This document shows, piece by piece, positions 41,973-50,326 of a stretch of DNA of 50,326 nt; positions within the stretch are counted from its first letter, which is position 1, and the number at the start of each line of letters is the position of its first letter. The translations under genes were made by a program, and so were the position numbers. The notes beneath the pieces were generated by a model, which saw only the letters and a list, made by a program, of their open reading frames with translations, ran no database searches and had not been told where the DNA came from. This stretch comes from SAR324 cluster bacterium (GTDB lineage Bacteria; SAR324; NAC60-12): positions 1-50,326 of the forward strand of contig JADGAV010000036.1 in assembly GCA_015231825.1 (NCBI GenBank), in the 5' to 3' direction.

Positions 41973-44396
41973 CTACTTCTTTTTTCCTTCAATTCGCTGA
42001 TCCAACCACAATTTCAGCTCAGGATCGGAGTCGAGCACGGATTTTATGACAGTGTCCGGGTTATGATTGTGTTTTTCCAGAGTTGCAATAAAAAGCTCGC
42101 TTCCTTCGCTTAACTGATCTCGTGAGCGCAGTTTTGATTTCATCTCCATCCATTCCAGCACCGTGGTTTTGAAATGGTTTTTGTGATGAGCAATATAATG
42201 CTCCAAGGTCGTTTTTCCATCAATCCAGGTAAAACTCATTGGATATTCCCGGGGATGAAAAATGACAAAAAACCAGTGCCAGACAAGAATCGCCAGCGTC
42301 GCCAGAATCGCTTCATAGAAATGGATGATCTCATTGACTTTGATAAACCAGACGTAGGGAATCCATTCGCTGGCGATAGTGGGGAACCACAGGACAAAAC
42401 CCGTCACTCCCATCAAGAAAGTGCCCCAAACCAAAGCCCAATACTCAGCTTTTTCCGTGTAGTCGAATTGATCAAATTCAGGTTTCGACTTTCTGAGTCC
42501 GCAATAGTAAAGAATATTCCCCCACAGTTCTTTTAAATCTCTCCATCTGGGAAGAAGATGTGCCAACACGTCACGACCGCGAGAAGTGGTGATCAAATAG
42601 ATCAGATGATAACTTCCCAGCAGCAGCAGAATCACCCCGGCCCAATGATGTATCGTTTGCCGGATGGACTCCGTTATACCGATCCACACCATCCATTTGA
42701 GAATCCAGACATCAGGAAATTTTAAAGCAAATCCTGTGATGGCCAAAATAATAAAGGTGGTGAATAAAACGGCATGCTGGATGACTTCATTGCCAGTCAA
42801 GCGTGGCAGCGAAACCTCATGTTTTTCATGTTGCCGCCGTTTTTTGATTTCAAAACCGAAGATAAGCAGATTATGCAGGAGCATCCCGCCAATGACCACC
42901 AGAATTAATCCAATGTATATTCGTTCCACCCAATACTCAATTTTCCGGGCCGCTTCAGATTCGGTCTGATGAGAATAACTTTGTGAAAACACAACGGTGG
43001 CATCTTCATGACAATGCTTGCAGGTCTCGGTCACTTTATCTGGATTGACAGAAGATTGAGGATGCTTCTTCGGCAGGATTCGATGGGCTTCGTGACAGTC
43101 AATGCACATTGCCGCCTCTTTGTCGCCCCGCATCACTGCCAAGCCATGGTAACTGTCCTGATATTGCTGCGCCTGACCTTCACTGGAGCGGTATCTTCGG
43201 GATACGATTGGATCCTCGTGACAGCGGATACAGGTTTCCTCCTGAATCTTCTGAATTTCAGCCCGTTTATCTACGGTATTGATGGCATGGATACTGTGCT
43301 CGGAATGACAGTCGTTGCAAACCGGGGACTCTTTGACACCTTTTTTTGCATAAACCCAGTGAATCGACTGTTGGTAGTCTTCTGCAATTTCCTGATGACA
43401 TTCTCCGCAGGTTTCGGGAACTCTGAAGCTTGAAATCTTGGATCCGGGCTGCACCCTGTTTTTGATATTATGGACTCCGTGACAGGAGATACAGTTGGCT
43501 GCATCTTTTTTATTTTCAGCCAGATTTTCAACCAGTTTTCCGTGAACCGATTCTGCATATTTTGAAAAAGGAGAATAGGTCATTGAATATTTTTCAATGA
43601 GATCGGGATCATCATGGCAGCTTCCACAAGTCCGGGGCAAATTGATGTGAAAGACCCTGCTGGCTTTATCAGAGACCATCTGGACATCATGACTGCCATG
43701 ACAACTCCAGCATTGCGCAGCTTCATCGATTCCCTCTTTCAAAGAAATCCCGTGAATGCTTTCACGGTGCTCCAAAGTCTCCGATTTGTGACAGGTATAA
43801 CAATCCCCTTTTTGCGAATAAGTGATTTCCTCCTCCTGGTGTTTCTCCAAATTATTGGCAATATAAGCATGGCAGTCCACACAGGTCAACGACTGGTGGA
43901 TGGATCGCAGCACCTGGGGGCCGTAATCCTTGTCATCGTGGCATTCCAGGCAACTTTCTTTGGAAACAAATTCTGCTTGGTGAAAAGGATTGGTCAGCAT
44001 CAAATTGTCATGACAGGAGGAACAGTAATCCTTGACCGGATCTTCGCTGTCAGCGGGAGCTTTGATGTCATGTGAACCGTGACAGGTGACACAATCCGGT
44101 GGGTCTTTGTCCATCTTTTCTTTGATTCGGTGATGGATGTCCATTTGCATGGTTTCAAACAATTCATCGTGACAGCTTCCGCAATTGACTGGTTTCACGT
44201 TGCCATCCTCGTGGCTTTCGTCTACGACGGTTTCATGACAGCCCTGGCAATCCTCATCGCTGTGCGCTTCTGAAATTAATTCATCCTCATGGCATTCCTT
44301 GCAGTCCAGCGCTTCTTGCTGCGCAAACAGTGGTGAACAAGAAAGCATGAAGGCGGCAAAGAAAATATAGATGAGATATCTTATAGTGATTTTCAT
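41973..44396 (-). CDS. CbcL-like fusion: 16-heme cytochrome c with membrane cytochrome b domain
   Basis: The 807-aa protein begins with a signal peptide. Sixteen CXXCH motifs start at residues 32, 50, 72, 102, 125, 149, 172, 199, 229, 257, 302, 330, 360, 389, 431 and 459. A C-terminal cytochrome-b561/HydC-like membrane domain (about 490-720) has several helices and His residues (HNLLIFGFEI, QHAVLFTTFIILAITG, HHWAGVILLLLGSYH, HFYEAILATLAILVWHW). The architecture matches CbcL of Geobacter, a menaquinol oxidase with fewer c hemes. Motif spacing from 199 to 389 (30-28-45-28-30-29) equals the repeated module in the neighbouring 19-heme paralogue. It lies 26 bp after that gene and is probably an inner-membrane quinol oxidase. 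Confidence 0.92.
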   Translation of the reverse strand: MKITIRYLIYIFFAAFMLSCSPLFAQQEALDCKECHEDELISEAHSDEDCQGCHETVVDESHEDGNVKPVNCGSCHDELFETMQMDIHHRIKEKMDKDPPDCVTCHGSHDIKAPADSEDPVKDYCSSCHDNLMLTNPFHQAEFVSKESCLECHDDKDYGPQVLRSIHQSLTCVDCHAYIANNLEKHQEEEITYSQKGDCYTCHKSETLEHRESIHGISLKEGIDEAAQCWSCHGSHDVQMVSDKASRVFHINLPRTCGSCHDDPDLIEKYSMTYSPFSKYAESVHGKLVENLAENKKDAANCISCHGVHNIKNRVQPGSKISSFRVPETCGECHQEIAEDYQQSIHWVYAKKGVKESPVCNDCHSEHSIHAINTVDKRAEIQKIQEETCIRCHEDPIVSRRYRSSEGQAQQYQDSYHGLAVMRGDKEAAMCIDCHEAHRILPKKHPQSSVNPDKVTETCKHCHEDATVVFSQSYSHQTESEAARKIEYWVERIYIGLILVVIGGMLLHNLLIFGFEIKKRRQHEKHEVSLPRLTGNEVIQHAVLFTTFIILAITGFALKFPDVWILKWMVWIGITESIRQTIHHWAGVILLLLGSYHLIYLITTSRGRDVLAHLLPRWRDLKELWGNILYYCGLRKSKPEFDQFDYTEKAEYWALVWGTFLMGVTGFVLWFPTIASEWIPYVWFIKVNEIIHFYEAILATLAILVWHWFFVIFHPREYPMSFTWIDGKTTLEHYIAHHKNHFKTTVLEWMEMKSKLRSRDQLSEGSELFIATLEKHNHNPDTVIKSVLDSDPELKLWLDQRIEGKKK

Positions 44397-44422
44397 AGCT
44401 CACTCACAATGTTCATTCCATC

Positions 44423-47227
44423 TCAAAGATATGAGATGATCATGGCGTAAACAATGGCAATAACAATCATCAATCCGGTTGCCAGAAATGATAAACCAAA
44501 GACTTTGGCAAAAATCATCCTTCGCTTTGACGGCGGCCCGACCAGGTATTTTTCGAGTTGCCCACTTTCGAGCAGCTGCTGATATTCGACAGGACGTTCC
44601 TCTTTCAGCTCGGATAGCGGAATTCTTCCCGTGAAAATAACAGGATCCATCGGGAATTTTCCAGGTCGGAAATGTGTATTAAAAAAGTGAATGGAAAATA
44701 TAAACCCTGTAGCCAGCAGCGCTTCATCACTGTGAACCACCGTGGCGACATTAATCACCCAGCCAGGGAGAAATAACGTTGCAAATTCAGGAAACCAGAG
44801 CACCAGTCCGGTCAGACCAATGATGGCAACTCCCCAGAACACTGCGAGGTAATCAAACTTTTCCCAATATGTCCAACGTCCGAATTTAGGTTGCGGTCCT
44901 TTGCCGATAAACCAGAGAAAGTTCTCTTTCATCGCCACCAAGTCACGTTTCAATGGAACCATCGAATACTCTTCCTTCAACAATCCCTTGAGCGTAATCT
45001 GCCGTTGTTTGAAACTCTTTGCCAACATGAAGAGGTGGATAGCAAAATAGGCAAAGGTAATGACCGCACAGATCCGGTGAATCACTCCGGTCACCTGTGG
45101 TCCTCCCAGCAGATGAGAAACTTCCGAGAAAAATTTCATATCCGGAAATTTGATCGTCATTCCAGTGAGCGCAAGCCCAAGAAAACTGACAATCACCATC
45201 AGATGCAAAATGCTGTGAATCGGCCGGAACCGGCGGTAATATTGTTCCTCTTTCGGCTTTGAACGAGCCTGTTCTTCAGCCTCGTATGATTGACTGCTTT
45301 TTACAATCAGAGATCGAGTCAGCCAGAGCAGGGAATGCAGACCAAAGAAACCCAAAGTGCCAATCAGCAGAACCGTCATGAACCAGAATGAATAATAGAG
45401 GATCGGGTATTTTTCACGGTCATGGTGGGTGGCGTGAGTCAGGTATCCGGTGAATTTCCGGTTGGAGTCAGGATGGCATTGTTTGCAGGTATTGACGATA
45501 TTTTCCCGGTGCAGGGTGGAGCGCGGATTGGAACGGGGTAAAATGTTGTGAGAACCATGACAATCATAACATTTTGCGGCGCCGGATTCCCCAAGTTTGG
45601 AAACTTTCCCATGAAAAGTGTCAAAGTAACTTTCCGTCAGGTCTTTGTGGCAACCACCGCACTGGTTGGTGATCGCAAATCTGAAATTACCGTCATTGAC
45701 TCTCTGGATGGTGTGAGAGGAATGGCAGTCATTGCAGACCGGTAGGGGCTGATCCGATTTACTCACTGTCGCACTGTGGATGCTTTCGTTGAATTGCTCA
45801 AAAATTCCAAAATGGCAGGTGGAACAAGTCTTGGCGATGTTGCCGGGGAAAACGGTTGATTTGGGATCACTTACCGGAAGTTCAGAATGAGGAGAATGGC
45901 AGCTGGCACAGGTTGCTGTCACCAACAGTCCGCTTTGAAACAAACCTTTACCGTGAACACTCATTGTGTAGTTCCGTACAATATTCGATTCACTGGAGTT
46001 GCCTCTGGCAGCCGACTGGTTTCCTTCCTGGTGACATTTGGCGCACAAAATGGGAACGCTTTGCGCGAAAGTAGGCGATCTCTGATCTTTCTTCGAGAGA
46101 ATATCATGGGTTCCGTGACAGAAAGAGCATGCAGGAGCATCGGGGTCATTTTCAGCTAACAGCTTTCCGTGAATCCCATTCGAATAAGCAGTCACTTCTT
46201 CAGCATGGCAGACCGAACAATCCACCGGGTTTACATTTTTATGGACGGGGACTCCGGGCTCAATATCCTTGTATTCAATTTCTGCCCCTGGATCGATATC
46301 AAAATGGCACCGGACACATGAAATTTCGGCGTGTACCGAGGCATCCAGCTCAAATCGATCTTTGTGCATGGAGACGGATTGACCGTCGCGAATTATGTTG
46401 ATGTCCGGCTGGGAGTGGCAATTTAGACAGGTGCTGTCGGTGATCGGTTCGTCATAGATCACCTGCCGAATTTTGTGTGGTGAGTGACATTCGACACATA
46501 CAGGAACCTTTCCCGGCTCGCGTTCCCAAAGGTGGCCTTGGACCACTTTTTCGTGAACCTGCTCAATTTGAGCATGACATTGCATGCAGGTCCCGGGGAG
46601 ATTTTCCCTGTTGATTCTCGATTCAGGGTTTTCATGAGACAAAATATTGTGTGATCCGTGGCAACTCGTGCAGACCGCGGTGATGATCAGTCCGCGCTTG
46701 AATAGGCCCTCTCCATGAATGGACATTGAATAGTTGGCCACGACATTTTTCTGGTCGATTTGATGAGTGGCTGTCATCTCGGTCCCTTCCTTGTGACAGC
46801 TTCCGCAGGTTGCAGGAATATTCATCACATAAGTGGACGACTGCGGTGAATCATGCGGCAGAATGTAGTGGTTTCCATGACAGGAGGCGCAAGTGGGAGC
46901 AAAATGATCGTCCCGCTCCAGGACTGCCTTTCCATGAACACTATTTTCATATTCTTCCCGAATATTGTCTTCATCATGACATTCCAGGCAATTGACCTTT
47001 GCCGCAACCGGCTCATCTTCTTCTTCATGTTTTTCGGTGATATCGGTGTGACACTCGGTACAGTCACTGTCGCCGTGAATCGATGATTCAAAACGGGAAA
47101 GGATAATTTCGTTACTCTCTTCGCCTTCGTGGCAATCCAGGCAGTACTCGTTTTCCAATGACCATAATCCGGGTGTCAGAATCAGAAATGCAATTCCGGT
47201 CAGGATGGTGCCGATCTGTCTTTTCAC
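44423..47227 (-). CDS. CbcL-like fusion: 19-heme cytochrome c with membrane cytochrome b domain
   Basis: The 934-aa protein has a signal peptide, nineteen CXXCH motifs and a C-terminal di-heme-b-type membrane domain (about 605-835, with HSILHLMVIVSFLGLALTG and HRICAVITFAYFAIHLF). A final anchor helix lies near the end (about 906-932). The heme region contains two copies of a seven-heme module, with Cys starts at 80, 113, 141, 186, 214, 244, 267 and 337, 367, 395, 440, 468, 498, 523. Shared words include NYSMSIHGEGLF and NYTMSVHGKGLF. The start is GTG with GGAGAAAAA upstream. It likely moves menaquinol electrons through a long periplasmic heme wire. It is second in the minus-strand operon. Confidence 0.92.
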   Translation of the reverse strand: MKRQIGTILTGIAFLILTPGLWSLENEYCLDCHEGEESNEIILSRFESSIHGDSDCTECHTDITEKHEEEDEPVAAKVNCLECHDEDNIREEYENSVHGKAVLERDDHFAPTCASCHGNHYILPHDSPQSSTYVMNIPATCGSCHKEGTEMTATHQIDQKNVVANYSMSIHGEGLFKRGLIITAVCTSCHGSHNILSHENPESRINRENLPGTCMQCHAQIEQVHEKVVQGHLWEREPGKVPVCVECHSPHKIRQVIYDEPITDSTCLNCHSQPDINIIRDGQSVSMHKDRFELDASVHAEISCVRCHFDIDPGAEIEYKDIEPGVPVHKNVNPVDCSVCHAEEVTAYSNGIHGKLLAENDPDAPACSFCHGTHDILSKKDQRSPTFAQSVPILCAKCHQEGNQSAARGNSSESNIVRNYTMSVHGKGLFQSGLLVTATCASCHSPHSELPVSDPKSTVFPGNIAKTCSTCHFGIFEQFNESIHSATVSKSDQPLPVCNDCHSSHTIQRVNDGNFRFAITNQCGGCHKDLTESYFDTFHGKVSKLGESGAAKCYDCHGSHNILPRSNPRSTLHRENIVNTCKQCHPDSNRKFTGYLTHATHHDREKYPILYYSFWFMTVLLIGTLGFFGLHSLLWLTRSLIVKSSQSYEAEEQARSKPKEEQYYRRFRPIHSILHLMVIVSFLGLALTGMTIKFPDMKFFSEVSHLLGGPQVTGVIHRICAVITFAYFAIHLFMLAKSFKQRQITLKGLLKEEYSMVPLKRDLVAMKENFLWFIGKGPQPKFGRWTYWEKFDYLAVFWGVAIIGLTGLVLWFPEFATLFLPGWVINVATVVHSDEALLATGFIFSIHFFNTHFRPGKFPMDPVIFTGRIPLSELKEERPVEYQQLLESGQLEKYLVGPPSKRRMIFAKVFGLSFLATGLMIVIAIVYAMIISYL

Positions 47228-47297
47228 AATTTTTCTCCATTTGATGCAAATAGAGAATCGGGGCTTTCAGACGACGTAAAAGTCCTTTTTCTCTCAA

Positions 47298-48107
47298 CTA
47301 GTTTGCATTTTTTTGTTTGATTTGTTTTTTGATTTCATTTCGCTGATCTTTGAGCAGATCCAGCACGGTCCGGGTGTTTTGCTCAATTTCATCAAGATCA
47401 AAAGTGTGCCACTTGATCGAAAGTTCGCCGATCTGCGCGTCAATTTTCTGCAGAAAAACTTTTGATTCCTCCGCTTCTCCTCGAATGCTGACATAGCGAT
47501 AGAAACGATGAATCGAAAGAAATTTATTGAGCAGCCATTCTGCTTTTTCAGGAATCTCTGGATGGTTTTTAGTTTTTTTATTGTGACATTGGACACATGT
47601 TTTTTTAACGGTATTGACATTCAGCGCGACACTGTTGATGGAGCTGTGGCAGGTGACACAATTGGGGCCCTGCTTTTCCTGGTTTTGCGTCACGAGATGT
47701 TCAAAGTGGGGACTTTTCCGATATCCCTCATAAATTTCGTCATGACACTGGCCGCAGGTGTCAGGGATATTGATGAAGCTCACAGCACTTTTCACTTTGC
47801 TTCCAATCGATTCTCCATGAGCCCCGGTTTTATCAGCAATCTTTGAATTGCCGCCATGACAATCATCGCAACTGACCTCTTCCTGTCTATGAATAGAAAG
47901 CTCCCATTCCTGAAAATAATTGTAGAGCTTTTTATTGGTGACCATAAAATCTCGATTGCTGTGACATTCAGTGCAGGAATCTTTCACTTCCGCCGCCTGA
48001 CTGCTGTTCGAAAGCAAGAAAAGTGTTAAGAGCATCAATGCCATTGCTGTCAAACCGAAGAACCTGTAACCGGGAAAACGATCCCCAAACGCTTCAAGCT
48101 GTTTCAT
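47298..48107 (-). CDS. Pentaheme cytochrome c with C-terminal coiled coil
   Basis: This 269-aa protein has an N-terminal signal or anchor (FFGLTAMALMLLTLFLLS). Five CXXCH motifs lie at residues 45, 80, 118, 150 and 171 (CTECH, CDDCH, CGQCH, CVTCH, CVQCH). A 90-residue helical tail rich in Lys, Glu and Gln (about 180-269) follows, predicted coiled coil by eye. The middle heme pair and the SPHFEHL stretch resemble NrfH/NapC-linked tetraheme proteins, but no close family is certain. It is the first gene of the operon, 70 bp before the 19-heme gene. The promoter element lies 66 bp upstream. The ribosome site is GGAGGTGA. Confidence 0.9.
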   Translation of the reverse strand: MKQLEAFGDRFPGYRFFGLTAMALMLLTLFLLSNSSQAAEVKDSCTECHSNRDFMVTNKKLYNYFQEWELSIHRQEEVSCDDCHGGNSKIADKTGAHGESIGSKVKSAVSFINIPDTCGQCHDEIYEGYRKSPHFEHLVTQNQEKQGPNCVTCHSSINSVALNVNTVKKTCVQCHNKKTKNHPEIPEKAEWLLNKFLSIHRFYRYVSIRGEAEESKVFLQKIDAQIGELSIKWHTFDLDEIEQNTRTVLDLLKDQRNEIKKQIKQKNAN

Positions 48108-48147
48108 TATTCACCTCCGCTGATATTCTTTTATGACTAATGCCGAC

Positions 48148-48191
48148 AGTTTAACACCAACACAACGATTGTCTATCCGTAATATTACGTA
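48148..48191 (-). promoter_or_regulatory. 19-bp regulon element and -10 of the minus-strand cytochrome operon
   Basis: On the minus strand TACGTAATATTACGGATAG (48191-48173) is followed after 19 nt by TAAACT (48153-48148). It lies 66 bp before the pentaheme start and could drive the whole seven-gene operon down to 37138. Confidence 0.75.
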
Positions 48192-48377
48192 ATTATTGAA
48201 ATATTGAAGGGAAAAAACAGGGGAGTTTAGATTTCATCAGCAGCCCCGTCCGGAGCGGCGTAGCACATGAAAATTCCGACAAATTTAGCCTTTACACACT
48301 CAATTCCCAATGATAGGCTTTTTAAGCATTTTCTTAGTCAACTTCAGTGAATCAAGTCATCGGAAACTTAAATTCGC

Positions 48378-50326
48378 ATGAAAAAAAAAAGGCATTCAAA
48401 GTCAAAGCCGGGAAGAAAGAGGCAGCATATTGAAAAGCGGTCAGACAGCAGTCCTCTTCAGGAAAAAGAACTTCATTCAAGGAAAGCAGTCGCCAGGCAT
48501 GTCTTCTATTCGTTCGCCATCTTTGTACTTTTTTTTGTTGGAATTGAGCTTCTTCTCGCGCTTTTGGGTATAAAGCCGATTTTGCTCACAGATGACCCCC
48601 TGGTGGGTTTTGCAGGCAATGTCCCCTTGTTTGTGGAGCAGCAAAGGAATGATGGGAAAACGATTCTTAAAACGGCGAAAAACAAGCTGACCTACTTCAA
48701 TGACCAGGAATTTCCAAAAATAAAAGACAAAAACAGCTACCGGATCTTTATCGTCGGCGGATCGACAGCTTATGGCCGGCCTTATGACCACAAGGCTTCT
48801 TTTGGAGGATGGCTTCACGCTTTTCTAAAGGCAGCAGAACCGGAAAAGAACTGGGAAGTGATCAATGCCGGCGGGATCAGTTATGCAAGCTTCCGGGTTG
48901 CCCAGCTGATGAAGGAACTCGTCCGTTATCAACCGGATTTGTTCATAATCTATTCAGGACACAATGAGTTTCTCGAGGAACGCAGTTACGGTCAATTAGC
49001 TGATTTTCCTCCCTGGCTGATTGAACTAAATTCCTGGCTCAATGGAACCCGACTCTACAGCAGCATGAAAAGGCTTTATGATTCATGGCGGCCCGATTCC
49101 ATGAAGCAGGCGAGAAAGCGCTATCAGGTGAGCGGTGAGGTCGATACCATTCTCAGCCAAAGTCATGGTCCAACGAGCTATCACAGGGATGATGCTCTGC
49201 AACGGCAGATTCTGACACACTACCGGCTTAATCTTGAACGGATGGTATTTTTGGCCCGTGATGCCGGGGCGGAGTCAATTTTTATTACTCCGGTCAATAA
49301 TCTTAAAGATATGTCACCTTTCAAAAGCGAGCACAAAAAGGGACTGACTGAAGAATCGCTCAGGAAATTTGACAACCTAGTTGATCAGGGCAAAGAGCTC
49401 CATGCCGCTGGAAATTTCTCCGCTGCACTCGCCTTGTTCCGCGAAGCACTCCAAATCGATGAACGTTACGCTGATCTGCATTTTCAGAGCGGACGGGCAC
49501 TTTTTGAGCTTAAACTTTTTGAAGATGCTGAACGCTCCTTTTGGCAAGCCGTTGATGAAGATGTTGCCCCACTTCGAATCTTAAGCTCGATGCAGACCAT
49601 TCTCGCTGAAGTCGCAGCAAAACACGGAGTGGCATTGCTGGATTTTCAAATGCTTCTGCAGCAGACTTATCAGCAGAAATATCCTCATACTGTTTTTGGC
49701 AGGGAGTTTTTTTTGGATCACGTCCACCCCAGCATCGACGGCTATCGAATCCTGGGGCTCGGCTTGCTGGATCTGCTCATTGAGCAGGAAATTGTTTCGG
49801 GAGAAGATCCATTGGATGAAGTTCAGATTGACAAAGTGGTTCACCAAATTTCGTCCTCTTTGAACAAACAGGATCATAGTCAGGCGTTAATCCAGCTAGC
49901 CAAGGTTCTGGACTGGGCAGGCAAATTCGACGAGGCACATCATATTTTAATGAGAAATCTCGAATTGAATGGCCCTCAGGGAGCCGTCTTTGCTCAACTG
50001 GGCAGGACCTTGTCAAAGAAAGGCAATGACCAAAAAGCGTTCCGTTTTTTCGAAAAAGCCATTGATGCCGGTTACGAAAGGCCCTGGATCTACCTATGGA
50101 TGGCCGACACCCACAGAATCCGGGGCAACTACTCTTTGGCGCTGGAAGCATATCAGGATAAACTCCGGCTTGACGGCAACAAGCTCGAAGCACACACTCA
50201 TTTCGGCATGCTGTCATTTGCTCAAGGCGACCATGATTCGGCCCGCACTCACTTTAAGCAAGCACTGCGTTTGAAGCCTGACTTTCTCCCCGCCCGCATC
50301 AATCTCGTATCGACCCTGTTTATCTC
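48378..50326 (+). CDS. SGNH-hydrolase/TPR membrane protein, cut by window edge
   Basis: An open frame from ATG 48378 runs to the right edge (649 codons visible). A very basic N-terminus (MKKKRHSKSKPGRKRQ) precedes one membrane helix (about residues 44-64, FAIFVLFFVGIELLLALLG). An SGNH/GDSL-like hydrolase domain follows with FIVGGSTAYGRP (block I Ser), INAGGISYAS, IYSGHNEFLEER and FFLDHVHPS (catalytic Asp-x-x-His). TPR-like repeats are inserted (FSAALALFREALQIDERY) and continue towards the C-terminus (ALEAYQDKLRLDGNKLEAH). The substrate is unknown; such proteins may act on acylated polysaccharides or lipids. Ten A residues directly follow the ATG. The gene has no regulon element of its own and lies divergent to the cytochrome operon. 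Confidence 0.85.
   Translation, partial: MKKKRHSKSKPGRKRQHIEKRSDSSPLQEKELHSRKAVARHVFYSFAIFVLFFVGIELLLALLGIKPILLTDDPLVGFAGNVPLFVEQQRNDGKTILKTAKNKLTYFNDQEFPKIKDKNSYRIFIVGGSTAYGRPYDHKASFGGWLHAFLKAAEPEKNWEVINAGGISYASFRVAQLMKELVRYQPDLFIIYSGHNEFLEERSYGQLADFPPWLIELNSWLNGTRLYSSMKRLYDSWRPDSMKQARKRYQVSGEVDTILSQSHGPTSYHRDDALQRQILTHYRLNLERMVFLARDAGAESIFITPVNNLKDMSPFKSEHKKGLTEESLRKFDNLVDQGKELHAAGNFSAALALFREALQIDERYADLHFQSGRALFELKLFEDAERSFWQAVDEDVAPLRILSSMQTILAEVAAKHGVALLDFQMLLQQTYQQKYPHTVFGREFFLDHVHPSIDGYRILGLGLLDLLIEQEIVSGEDPLDEVQIDKVVHQISSSLNKQDHSQALIQLAKVLDWAGKFDEAHHILMRNLELNGPQGAVFAQLGRTLSKKGNDQKAFRFFEKAIDAGYERPWIYLWMADTHRIRGNYSLALEAYQDKLRLDGNKLEAHTHFGMLSFAQGDHDSARTHFKQALRLKPDFLPARINLVSTLFI

Noticed and set aside
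41356..42000. 214-codon plus-strand frame opposite the tetraheme gene
   Set aside because: It arises from the triplet-repeat acidic tract read in reverse (Phe/Leu/Val runs) and is not an independent gene.

Overview
The window looks like a chromosomal segment from a Gram-negative, anaerobic or facultative bacterium that lives by ferredoxin-linked metabolism and extracellular electron transfer. The evidence is an Rnf complex, ferredoxin-dependent 2-oxoacid oxidoreductases, outer-membrane lipoprotein cytochromes with a beta-barrel, and NrfD- and NapC-type quinol enzymes. The gene types recall Desulfobacterota, SAR324, Nitrospirota and similar lineages, but the sequence alone does not fix the taxon. 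No rRNA, tRNA, CRISPR array or complete insertion sequence was seen.

Positions 1-3280 are a protein quality-control block on the minus strand: the start of an M48/HtpX-like membrane protease, two Hsp20 chaperones, a 60-residue unknown and a DegP/HtrA protease with a CIRCE operator upstream.

Positions 3643-20710 are a large minus-strand energy block. In transcription order it holds two-subunit 2-oxoacid:ferredoxin oxidoreductase (korA, korB), an 866-aa PFOR-like protein, rnfB, a 1308-aa PFOR-like protein, rnfC, rnfD, rnfG, rnfE, rnfA, a small Cys-rich membrane protein, apbE (flavin transferase for RnfG/RnfD) and a ferritin-like protein. Both PFOR-like proteins keep recognisable PFOR domains and iron-sulfur motifs but have lost the thiamine-diphosphate GDG motif. 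They look like a repurposed, probably non-catalytic, ferredoxin or electron adaptor for Rnf. A PilZ protein and pyruvate phosphate dikinase lie upstream. KOR would reduce ferredoxin, Rnf would couple ferredoxin oxidation to ion pumping, and PPDK links pyruvate and PEP.

Positions 24931-28241 hold a tandem universal stress protein, a radical SAM protein with a winged-helix tail, and a receiver-PAS-LuxR response regulator.

Positions 28917-48107 are a multiheme cytochrome island with 86 heme-binding motifs in eight proteins. The plus strand has a decaheme OmcA/MtrC-type lipoprotein, then a barrel, a 12-heme periplasmic cytochrome and a 13-heme lipoprotein. The minus strand has a 5-heme cytochrome, two giant cytochrome-b-fused cytochromes (19 and 16 hemes), a 4-heme/FeS/NrfD module and a 7-heme NapC-type protein. 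Together these could carry electrons from quinol across the periplasm to the cell surface.

The most useful new observation is a 19-bp element, TACGTAGAATTACGGATAG. Six good copies lie upstream of the stress protein, the radical SAM gene, the regulator itself, the decaheme gene, the barrel operon and the minus-strand cytochrome operon. All six have the same orientation and a possible -10 box 19-20 nt downstream. It defines a probable local regulon, most simply controlled by the LuxR-type regulator encoded in its middle.

The window ends in a truncated SGNH-hydrolase/TPR protein (48378 to the right edge).
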